64,000 nucleotides of DNA, taken from contig NZ_BDIY01000021.1 of the NCBI RefSeq assembly GCF_002072155.1, positions 1-64,000 of the forward strand. Reading direction: 5' to 3'. Below are positions 1 through 7,468 of the stretch, one piece after another. A program made the position numbers and the translations under genes. The notes beneath the pieces were generated by a model, which saw only the letters and a list, made by a program, of their open reading frames with translations, searched no databases and was not told the origin of the DNA. The DNA is from Roseovarius sp. A-2 (GTDB lineage: Bacteria > Pseudomonadota > Alphaproteobacteria > Rhodobacterales > Rhodobacteraceae). Numbering within the stretch: the stretch's first letter is position 1; each line of letters opens with the position of its first letter.

Positions 1-50
1 GGGGCAACCAAAGGCCACATGAGCCCCTTCGGCAATTGGCCAATAAGCGT

Positions 51-626
<576 letters not shown>

Positions 627-636
627 CATCAGACCT

Positions 637-895
637 GTGCGCAAGACGACGCTCGCCAAGATGCTTTCCTATTATTACTTGAACGAGGGCTGGCAGTTTT
701 GCGCAATCAAATCACTCGATGAAGGCTTCGCGCAGATTAACGACAACACCCCGACCATATTCTTTTTTGACGACTTTCTCGGTCGCATCCAGCTCGACCG
801 GCAATCCTTGCTCCAGCGGGAGTCCGCACTGGCGACGTTTGTCCGGCGGGTTAGAGCCTCAAAGAATGCGCGCTTCGTTCTGACAACGCGTGCGC
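637..895 (+). pseudogene. Fragment of a STAND-type (nSTAND3-like) ATPase
   Basis: A short stretch begins inside a P-loop (KTTLAKML, with the preceding glycines lost), continues to a Walker-B-like IFFFDDFLG, and ends at the sensor-like FVLTTRAH. This order and spacing match the nSTAND3 NTPase domain found in antiphage and conflict proteins. Both ends are missing: the left side joins recombinase sequence near 636, and the frame turns into meaningless sequence after about 895. Probably a relic of a defence gene carried by the older element at tRNA-fMet. The family assignment rests on motif pattern alone. Confidence 0.5.
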
Positions 896-1386
896 ATAGC
901 GGACGCTATCATTCGTGCGATTGCCGCGCTCTGGGGTTGCCAGAATTTGCCGGTGGAAGCAAAATTTGCACAAACCACTGTTGTTTAAAGGGACGCTAAT
1001 ACAACGTCAGAGCGAAATTCAGACGGCCGGGTCACCAGACTGCATTCGATCACACGCGAATAGGGTCAAAAGCTACTTGCAATACGGGCGGCAACCACAG
1101 AAGGCCCTAGCTCTTCATAAAATACGAAGCGGCTTCTCCTTTGAGATCTGTCGTCCAGCGGATTGTCTTGAGTTGTAGGAAATACCGCTTTGGGAGTAGG
1201 CAAGCAATCCGGCCAGATTCGAGCGCTCTGACGACTGCAATCGATGCTGGGAGCGCAAAACACTCAATTTTGCGGCAAGATCAGACATGATCTGACGCCG
1301 TATGGCAGGTCACATGGAGAATTTCGGGTTGCAACCTGAGATCAAGGTTCGTAGGCGGAGCCGGAAAATCAACCATGGAGTGTCAG
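896..1386. other. Intergenic; nothing recognised
   Basis: About 490 bases between the ATPase fragment and the first lipoprotein gene. Only short frames without start signals or recognisable motifs are present. Probably decayed sequence from the same broken island. Confidence 0.4.
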
Positions 1387-1848
1387 ATGAAATCGAAAAT
1401 TGCAGTGGGTCTCTTTGCCTTGGCGTTGGCCGCAGGATGTGGCGGAAACGACAATGTCGTCATCGATGGCAAGGAATACAAACCCGGCGAGAGCTTCACC
1501 AGGAACGGGGTGACCTACACGGTTGCCGATGGCAGCAAGTCCAAGCGGCCAAGGCCCGTTGACCAGGACGTGTGGAAGACTCGCGAGACCGTCACCTACG
1601 GCCAGAACGATTACTATGTGGCAGTGAACGCGGACAGGACGACAGCCTATGTGCAGGCGACGAGCCGCGATGTCCCCCATTCCCTGAACGATCTGAGTGC
1701 CGCGGTCCGCGAGGCGACCGGCTGCCAAGGGTCGCTGGGGGCCGGTGCACTCGTCGCGCTCGGCATCGACAACGACACGGACATCAGCCAAATGGGCTCG
1801 GCCACGGGCAAGCCGCAGAAGATCTGGTCGGTGCCCCTGTCGTGCTAG
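1387..1848 (+). CDS. Small lipoprotein of unknown function
   Basis: A 153-residue protein beginning with a short basic and hydrophobic signal that ends in the lipobox LAAGC, so it should be diacylated and anchored in the inner or outer membrane. The mature part starts GGNDNVVIDGKEYKPGE and is rich in Thr, Asp and Gly, with no recognised domain. The ATG at 1387 is preferred over one four codons upstream because a GGAG-like site sits eight bases before it. The stop overlaps the GTG of the next lipoprotein gene, so the two are probably co-transcribed. Confidence 0.65.
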   Translation: MKSKIAVGLFALALAAGCGGNDNVVIDGKEYKPGESFTRNGVTYTVADGSKSKRPRPVDQDVWKTRETVTYGQNDYYVAVNADRTTAYVQATSRDVPHSLNDLSAAVREATGCQGSLGAGALVALGIDNDTDISQMGSATGKPQKIWSVPLSC

Positions 1849-2354
1849 TTCGGCGCGTTGTCCGGGGCGCTCTCGGTGCCGGAATCATCCTGACGGTCGT
1901 GGGCTGTGGCGGCACACCGCCTACGGCCGTGCGCACGAGCGTCGCGGAGGTGGAATCGCGGACGAACCGCTTTCCCGCCTACCCGGTCGCCGGGACGACC
2001 TACCTGTCCTTCAATCGCGCGCATGGATTCCAGGTTAATTACATCGCGCCGCAGGGCAGGGCGTGGCTTTGGTATCCCGGAAACGACCGCGCGGTTCCCG
2101 AGGAGTGGAAAACGGATACCGTACGGGGTATCCCAGCGGTCTGTTTCCGCCATCCGCCGGGCAGCTTCAACCCAGTCACAAGGCGTCGGGACGGTGCCTA
2201 TACCTGCCAGCCGCTGGACTTGTCGCAAAAGACCATTGTCTCCAGTCTCGAGGGCGATGCGTTTGGCCTGTCCTCGGGAGAAATCCCTTACCGGCGGAGC
2301 CGCTGCGCGGCGCCGGAGGAGTTCGAGTTCGACCGCGCCCGGTTCGGCTGCTGA
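1842..2354 (+). CDS. Second lipoprotein, overlapping the previous gene
   Basis: About 170 residues. It starts at a GTG lying inside the end of the preceding gene (GTGCTAG contains both its start and the neighbour's TAG stop). The N-terminus has two arginines, a hydrophobic stretch and a lipobox ending VVGC, which indicates an exported lipoprotein. The mature part contains several Trp, Tyr and Pro residues and four further cysteines, probably disulphide-bonded in the periplasm. No family is recognised. The four-base overlap suggests translational coupling with the first lipoprotein. Confidence 0.6.
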   Translation: MLVRRVVRGALGAGIILTVVGCGGTPPTAVRTSVAEVESRTNRFPAYPVAGTTYLSFNRAHGFQVNYIAPQGRAWLWYPGNDRAVPEEWKTDTVRGIPAVCFRHPPGSFNPVTRRRDGAYTCQPLDLSQKTIVSSLEGDAFGLSSGEIPYRRSRCAAPEEFEFDRARFGC

Positions 2355-2369
2355 TCCGGATTTGCATAT

Positions 2370-2415
2370 CCCGGTTGTAGTGACGGCGCCAGCTCTCGAT
2401 CAGGATTTCCGCCAT
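2370..2415 (-). pseudogene. Scrap of an IS3-type transposase C-terminus
   Basis: The reverse strand encodes AEILIESWRRHYN, which resembles the ‘W-x-x-Y/H-Y-N’ segment near the C-terminus of IS3-family OrfB transposases, just before the usual RPHSSLGY motif. It lies back to back with the transposase remnant at 2494–3115 and is part of the same IS debris. Confidence 0.4.
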
Positions 2416-2493
2416 TCGCGACCGATGCTGCGACCTGAAGCTCTTCTGCTATGGGCTCTCCCCCTGAATTCGCTGCACTCAGCTTGAAGGTCC

Positions 2494-2674
2494 GCTCTCG
2501 GGACATCCGAACCAAGTCAGCACATGGAAGCGACAAGCCATCGAAGGCATGGCCGATGTGTTTTCGGGCGGTAAGCAAAGCGGGCCGACCGAAGCCGAGG
2601 TGAAAGAGCTGCACGCCAAGATCGGGAGGTTGGCGGTTGAGAATGATTTTTTGTCGGAAGGGCTGAAGCGATGA
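2494..2674 (+). pseudogene. IS3-family orfA, 3' part
   Basis: Encodes the end of an OrfA transposase: a helix-turn-helix remainder (HPNQVSTWKRQ) followed by the leucine-zipper-like segment (AEVKELHAKIGRLAVEND) and a TGA at 2672. The first part of the DNA-binding domain is missing. The following orfB begins at 2671 in the −1 frame, the arrangement used by IS3 elements for programmed frameshifting. Confidence 0.65.
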
Positions 2675-3115
2675 GCCCTGAGAAGAAACGCGCGATGATC
2701 AACCGGGACCACCCGCAGCTCAGTATCAGTCAACAATGCAAGCTGGTGCGGCTCAGCCGGTCGGCGTTCTATTACACGCCCGTCGGGATCGATGCTGACA
2801 CGCTGGCGATGATGAAAGAGATCGATCGGGTGTTCACCAAATATCCGTTCTTCGGCAGCCGCCAGATCGCAGCCTATCTGCGCCGGGAAGGGGTCGTCAC
2901 AGGACGGCATCGTGTAAGGCGGCTGATGGCGAAGATGGGTTTGGAGGCAATCTACAAACGCCCTCGAACCAGCCAGCCGCATCCCCAGCATCCGATCTTC
3001 CCGTATTTGCTGAGAAAGAGGCAGATCGATCACCCCAATCAGGTCTGGTGCGCCGATATCACGTTCGTGCCGGTCAAGAACGGCTTCCTCTACCTGGTAG
3101 CCATCATGGATTCCT
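2671..3115 (+). pseudogene. IS3-family orfB transposase, truncated
   Basis: Encodes the N-terminal 148 or so residues of an IS3 OrfB: the HTH_21 segment (YPFFGSRQIAAYL), then the start of the rve integrase core with the first catalytic Asp in VWCADITFV. The sequence breaks just after LYLVAIMD, so the second Asp and the Glu of the DDE triad are lost. It cannot catalyse transposition. Confidence 0.75.
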
Positions 3116-3570
3116 GCGATAGTGGGTTCTCATGCTGAAGCATGGCGGCAATTACCTCGCGGTCTGCTCCACGCGCCACCAATGTATCGGCCTTGAGCAG
3201 TTGTGCCTTCCTTTGAAGCCCCGTCAGATGGCAGGCTGAAGCCAGCTGGAAGACGTTGATTGTTGTCGCGAGGGTCTTGCGATTTCATAGGTCAATCTCC
3301 TTTGTAGCCAGGAGATCGGTTCACTTCATCAAAACGGAAATCGGCGTGCAGAAGACGAGCGGCGCAGATGGCAACATTTGCAGGGACTCGCTCACCGCGC
3401 TGCCGAAGGCACTTTTGCCGATAAGGGAAATGACCAAATCCTTCCCATTTCTGGTTCCGCGTCGTTCCTTTCCATGCCATTTCAAGCATTTGGGGCCGTC
3501 GTGGGGTGCTTACCAAGTTTTTGAATTTTCGCCTTGTAATGCAGGGGATTGCCCGGCTATACGCATCGGC
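3116..3570. other. Junction region between IS remnant and tRNA-Ser; possible reverse-strand gene scrap
   Basis: No intact gene. On the reverse strand, 3118–3275 holds an open frame that reads plausibly like protein (…GLQRKAQLLKADTLVARGA…) and runs into the IS junction at about 3116. A different frame has the better start signal (GGAGA then ATG near 3286). It may be the 5' part of a gene cut by the IS insertion. I do not recognise it. Positions 3290–3570 hold nothing I can name apart from the upstream region of the tRNA. Confidence 0.3.
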
Positions 3571-3660
3571 GGAGACGTGGCCGAGTGGTCGAAGGCGCTC
3601 CCCTGCTAAGGGAGTAGGCCCGGAAGGGTCTCGTGGGTTCGAATCCCATCGTCTCCGCCA
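3571..3660 (+). tRNA. tRNA-Ser (GCT), CCA encoded; attachment site of the island
   Basis: A 90-base tRNA with a long variable arm typical of serine tRNAs, the anticodon GCT in the loop CTGCTAA, a T-arm reading GGTTCGAATCC and an encoded CCA. Its last 16 bases are duplicated at 33087–33102, and an integrase gene starts 150 bases downstream, so this is the target site of the island. Confidence 0.95.
3645..3660. repeat. attL: 3' end of tRNA-Ser
   Basis: CCCATCGTCTCCGCCA, identical to the copy at 33087–33102. The flanking bases differ on both sides (T/A before, C/G after), so the shared core is exactly 16 bases. Confidence 0.88.
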
Positions 3661-3697
3661 CCCACCATTTTCATTGAACCCCATGGGGCCGCTTGAT

Positions 3698-3725
3698 AGC
3701 GTATAAGTTACTGAACTTATGCGCT
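3698..3725. promoter_or_regulatory. 28-base dyad between attL and the integrase gene
   Basis: AGCGTATAAGTT and AACTTATGCGCT are inverted repeats (11 of 12 positions) separated by four bases. The dyad lies 38 bases inside the element and about 85 bases upstream of the integrase start. It could be an integrase or excisionase arm site or an operator controlling integrase expression. The dyad is seen; the function is inferred. Confidence 0.45.
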
Positions 3726-3809
3726 CATCTGCGTTCGTTGTTCTCACTGGCTTCGTTTCGATTGCGCTCGGTTCTGTTCATTTGGTGGTACGAACTGTGG
3801 TATTTTTCT

Positions 3810-4991
3810 ATGGCCTACACCCCGGGAAAGCTGACGAAGAATCTGGTCCGAACGCTCGGACCTGGCCGGCATGGCGACGGCCACGGGCTGTATCTGGTGG
3901 TTGATCCATCAGGAGCGCGGCGCTGGATCGTCCGCGTCACGGTGAAGGGTCAGCGGAATCGGCAGGGAAAGCCGCTCCGCACCGATTTCGGCCTCGGCGG
4001 TGCTGACGTCGTGACGCTCAACGTGGCTCGTGAACGCGCCCTGGAGTATCGCCGCCTCGCCAAGCAGGGCCTCAATCCGAAATACCACAAGGACCAGGAC
4101 GTGCCCTGCTTCGAAGAGGTCGCCCGGCAGGTCCACATCGAGCGCCTGCCAACATGGAAGAACCCGAAGCACGGGCAGCAGTGGATCAACACGCTTGCTG
4201 ACTATGCCTTTCCCAAGATCGGCCGGATGCCGGTCTCGGATATCGACCAGCCGGAAATCTTGCAGGTGCTGTCCCCGATCTGGACCGAGAAGCACGAAAC
4301 CGCGCGCAGGGTGGCACAGCGGATGAAGGCGGTCCTCGATGTGGCCCGGTCGCGGGGATACCGCGAGGGTGAAAATCCCGTGACGGTCGTGATGGATGCC
4401 CGTGTGCTGCCGCGCGTGAAGGTGAAGGTGAAGCACCACAACGCAATGCGCTGGCAGGATGTGCCCGCATTCTACGCGCAACTCTCGCAACAAAGCGGCA
4501 TGGCGGCCAAAGCGTTGATGTTCACCTGCCTGACCGGGTGCCGAACCAGCGAGGTTCTGCAAGCTGTCTGGGAGGAGTTTGACTTTGACGACTTGATTTG
4601 GACGATCCCAGAAGAACGCACCAAGACGGGTGCTGAACACCGCGTCCCGCTTACAGATCAGATGTTGGCAATTATCGAGCCATTGAAGGCACTGCGCTCT
4701 GAATGCGTCTTTGAAGGCCAGCGCCGGCACAAGCCGCTGTCGAACATGTCGATGCTGATGTTGCTCCGGCGCATGAATATCGACGGAGTAACCGTGCACG
4801 GTTTCAGATCAGCATTTCGGGATTGGGCTGCCGAGGAGGGGCATCACCCACGCGAGGTGGCGGAAATGAGCTTGGGGCACAAGGTCGGGTCGGAGGTGGA
4901 GCGAGCCTATGCGCGATCTGATCTTCTTTCCAGAAGGCGCGAACTGATGCGCGATTGGAACCATTTCGCTTGTTCGCAACGTGGAGGCTGA
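3810..4991 (+). CDS. int: Tyrosine integrase of the element
   Basis: A 393-residue phage-type integrase. Residues 1–90 form the DUF4102-like arm-site binding domain, residues about 95–200 the core-binding SAM-like domain, and residues about 212–390 the catalytic domain. The catalytic residues are all visible: R245 (TGCRTSE), H330 and R333 (HGFRSAFRDWA), H357 (LGHK) and nucleophile Y367 (VERAYARSD). The ATG at 3810 fits the family start; the frame is open further upstream but that extension has no family similarity. It reads away from tRNA-Ser, as usual for tRNA-targeting integrases, and should catalyse integration and excision at the 16-base att core. Confidence 0.93.
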   Translation: MAYTPGKLTKNLVRTLGPGRHGDGHGLYLVVDPSGARRWIVRVTVKGQRNRQGKPLRTDFGLGGADVVTLNVARERALEYRRLAKQGLNPKYHKDQDVPCFEEVARQVHIERLPTWKNPKHGQQWINTLADYAFPKIGRMPVSDIDQPEILQVLSPIWTEKHETARRVAQRMKAVLDVARSRGYREGENPVTVVMDARVLPRVKVKVKHHNAMRWQDVPAFYAQLSQQSGMAAKALMFTCLTGCRTSEVLQAVWEEFDFDDLIWTIPEERTKTGAEHRVPLTDQMLAIIEPLKALRSECVFEGQRRHKPLSNMSMLMLLRRMNIDGVTVHGFRSAFRDWAAEEGHHPREVAEMSLGHKVGSEVERAYARSDLLSRRRELMRDWNHFACSQRGG

Positions 4992-4994
4992 TCT

Positions 4995-5660
4995 GTGGCA
5001 ACTGAAATCGAACATGTCGCGGCAAGAATTTCCCACCTGTCTTTCATTTCGGAGTTTGACGCCGCGTGGCTCGCCATACGAGCGCTGCTAATAGCAACTA
5101 AGACGAAGGCCAACTTTTTGAAGCTGCATACCGGGCTGCTGGAGATTCGAGCTCGGGATCAGTACCTGAAGACCGGTAGGCGGGACGCACTGTGGCCAAC
5201 CCCTGGCTCTGATCCATTGTTGCTTGAAGGCGCTGTTCGATATGCAGTGAAACAATGCGCCTTGGGTCAGGATGAAATGTGCCAGGACGTCATGCGTCTA
5301 GGAGATGTGCTGCGCCGGATCGTCATTCATGGGTCATCCAAGGGAACGGCATATGCTGACGCACAGGGGTTCGCCCAGCAAGAGTATAAGAGCGTACTTG
5401 ATACGAAAGGGATCGAAGTCGCACGGAACTTCCTGGGACGAAGTCCTCGATCGCTACAGAAATTATGGGCGCTCTATGAGCCGGTGCTGGCATATGTGTA
5501 TCTGGACTACGCTCAAGCGCAACGACTCGCTGCGCGCGTTCCTGGTTTTGACCACTCGCACATTGTCCAGTTCCCATATCTGTTCCGAGACCTCTTGAAC
5601 ATGACAACGCATACCAAGCCGATCAAACAGAAGAGAATGCAAGTCATTGTTTTCAAGTAG
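4995..5660 (+). CDS. Hypothetical protein linked to the integrase
   Basis: A 221-residue protein starting at a GTG only three bases after the integrase stop, so probably co-transcribed with it. It is soluble and mixed alpha-helical, with a basic C-terminus (TKPIKQKRMQ); there is no signal peptide, membrane segment or motif I recognise. The tight spacing suggests an accessory role in element maintenance or excision, but that is inference only. Confidence 0.6.
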   Translation: MATEIEHVAARISHLSFISEFDAAWLAIRALLIATKTKANFLKLHTGLLEIRARDQYLKTGRRDALWPTPGSDPLLLEGAVRYAVKQCALGQDEMCQDVMRLGDVLRRIVIHGSSKGTAYADAQGFAQQEYKSVLDTKGIEVARNFLGRSPRSLQKLWALYEPVLAYVYLDYAQAQRLAARVPGFDHSHIVQFPYLFRDLLNMTTHTKPIKQKRMQVIVFK

Positions 5661-5756
5661 AAAGATATTTCTTTTTCGATTGCGCTAGGACGATTGCGGC
5701 AGGCTGGACAATATGGATGCAGTCGAACGCAACCGAAGAAAGGCGATGTCGGAACA

Positions 5757-5960
5757 ATGGAGATTTTTGAGAACGAACGTGTCTACGATGATGGCGACAA
5801 AGAGCTTGATCTTATCGCCCCTCGCGCGAAGCGGGCGCAGTGGCGTCACCGGCGGGTGGGCCCGGCATGGGTCAAGTTCGGTCGGCGGGTGAAATACCTC
5901 GGGCGCGATTTGAACGCTTACATCGAAGAGAACCGCGTCTCTCCTGGTGATGCGGCATAG
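5757..5960 (+). CDS. Excisionase-like small DNA-binding protein
   Basis: A 67-residue basic protein. The segment RVGPAWVKFGRRVKYLGRDLNAYIEE matches in outline the AlpA/Xis winged-helix pattern (a helix-turn-helix followed by ‘G-R-x-V-x-Y-x-x-x-D-L-x-x-Y’). Such proteins bend DNA at attachment sites and steer the integrase towards excision, and some also control element genes. The ATG at 5757 is chosen because upstream sequence in the same frame is not protein-like. A GC-rich hairpin follows the stop. Confidence 0.7.
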   Translation: MEIFENERVYDDGDKELDLIAPRAKRAQWRHRRVGPAWVKFGRRVKYLGRDLNAYIEENRVSPGDAA

Positions 5961-5973
5961 GCTCCAAAGTACA

Positions 5974-5995
5974 AAGCCCCACACGGGGCGGGGCC
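5974..5995 (+). terminator. Possible terminator after the excisionase-like gene
   Basis: GCCCC-acac-GGGGC hairpin followed by CCTTGTCGTATT. The stem is only five pairs and the T-run is weak, so this is tentative. Confidence 0.35.
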
Positions 5996-6122
5996 TTGTC
6001 GTATTCGCGTGATCACCGGAATCTTAGGACAAACGCGCCCCTGTTTTCAACCCCATGACAGATGCCGAACACCGGCAATCGCCAGCCCAGCCGCAATTGG
6101 GTTGACGGGAAAGGTTTGCCCT

Positions 6123-6977
6123 ATGGCGCGCAAAAAATTTGCCATGCTCAATGTCTCGCTGCTTAACTCAGCTGCTTTTCGCGGCCTTCGAAGCTGCACA
6201 GACAGAAACGTCTACTTCACCGCACATCTGAGTTCTCAGGCCGATTATTCCGGCTTGTTCTGGTATCCACGTTCGCTCTTTGCATCCGAGGCAGGGATTA
6301 CAGAGGAGCAGCTGCAAGTCTCGGTTCAGCGACTAAACGATGCGCAGTTGCTCGAATATGATTCAGAGGTCGAACTGCTCAGAATCTCTGGTTGGTTTCG
6401 GTCCATAAATTGCCCTGACAATCTCTCGCGCGTCCAGAACTTGGCGCAGGGTTATCTGTCCGGCGAACTGCCGACCACCGACATTTGTCGCCGCTCTATC
6501 GCTGAGTTCGTCCTGGGGTGCCTCGCTCGGGCGCAGCGTTTCAAAGCGGGCAGCGAGCACGGGCCGAAGATCGTCGATGAAATTCGCGTATTCCTAGCGA
6601 CTGCCGGGGTCGTGTTTCGGAACCTGCGACCGTTTCTAGAGGAAGAGTTTCGGGAATACGGCGCGTCGGTTGCTCGCGAGTTCGAAGATGTGATGCTTGG
6701 TCTCGTAGAAGCGGAAGCCAAGATGCAGCGAGCAGCTGACAGAGTTCAGATGCAGGAGGCCATCAGGGTGGCGGCAGGGTGCGATCAGGGTGGGGACACC
6801 CTGCCGCCACAAGAGAAAAGAGAAGATTCAAAAAATACAAAAAAAGAAAAAATGGCCTTTCCGGATGACTTCACAGCCACTGGCGAGATTGACGGCAATC
6901 AGGCCGGGAAGAGTGCTCGCCCTTTAGCCGCGACCCTGAATAGTCCGTTGGTTCGCGCACTTCGCGCCTCGGCCTGA
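6123..6977 (+). CDS. Replication-initiator-like winged-helix protein
   Basis: A 284-residue protein whose first 95 residues (MARKKFAMLNVSLL… LFASEAGITEEQLQVSVQRL) resemble the N-terminal winged-helix domain of phage and plasmid replication proteins (O-like or replisome organisers). The C-terminal part is charged and low in complexity (…KREDSKNTKKEKM) and lacks similarity I can name. The position between the excisionase-like gene and the mobilisation genes suggests a role in starting replication of the excised circle or in regulating the element. The stop overlaps the start region of mobC. A transcription regulator is the main alternative. Confidence 0.5.
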   Translation: MARKKFAMLNVSLLNSAAFRGLRSCTDRNVYFTAHLSSQADYSGLFWYPRSLFASEAGITEEQLQVSVQRLNDAQLLEYDSEVELLRISGWFRSINCPDNLSRVQNLAQGYLSGELPTTDICRRSIAEFVLGCLARAQRFKAGSEHGPKIVDEIRVFLATAGVVFRNLRPFLEEEFREYGASVAREFEDVMLGLVEAEAKMQRAADRVQMQEAIRVAAGCDQGGDTLPPQEKREDSKNTKKEKMAFPDDFTATGEIDGNQAGKSARPLAATLNSPLVRALRASA

Positions 6978-7468
6978 TGTCGGGTGGGGTCATGAGTGCT
7001 GGTGAAGCGCAAAGAGCAAGGCGACCCGGTTCTAGGTCTTCGACCGTCGAACCGGGGCCTTGCGAGGGGCGGCAAGCCTCCCCTTCGAACCCCAACCGGA
7101 CCGCGCGGGGCGCGGTCCCCTCGGAAAAGCAGGAAGCGGTGTTCTTCTACTGCTCCTCCGAGGAAAAGGCGCTGATCCGGCAGGCGGCTGCGGATCGCGG
7201 ACTTTCCATGTCCGCCATGCTTCGGCAGCTCGCCACCGGCGCGGCTCCGAAGCGGCGCAAGCCCGCTCCCCGTGTCGATCCCGCGCTCGTGCTGGCTGTG
7301 TCCCGCTATGGCGGAAACCTCAACCAGATCGCGCGGTGGCTCAACACGGCGACCCGCGCGGGCCGGGCCAGCGAGGTCGAGGCCCTGCGCGTGGCGGCGG
7401 CGCTGGTCGGCATCGAGCGGCGATTGGCGGAGATCCTTGCGCAGCACCGGAGGCCGCCCGGATGCTGA
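6977..7468 (+). CDS. mobC: MobC-like mobilisation accessory protein
   Basis: A 163-residue protein with an arginine- and proline-rich N-terminus, a ribbon-helix-helix-like middle (YCSSEEKALIRQAAADRG) and the MobC signature YGGNLNQIARWLN near residue 110. In related systems MobC binds next to the nick site and helps open oriT for the relaxase. Its stop overlaps the relaxase start (ATGCTGA), a coupled arrangement. The ATG at 6977 is the longest start; initiation a few codons later (7010) is also possible. Confidence 0.85.
   Translation: MSGGVMSAGEAQRARRPGSRSSTVEPGPCEGRQASPSNPNRTARGAVPSEKQEAVFFYCSSEEKALIRQAAADRGLSMSAMLRQLATGAAPKRRKPAPRVDPALVLAVSRYGGNLNQIARWLNTATRAGRASEVEALRVAAALVGIERRLAEILAQHRRPPGC

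Noticed and set aside
1066-1263. 65-codon reverse frame in the degraded left region
   Set aside because: No start signal, no domain, and composition unlike the neighbouring lipoprotein genes.
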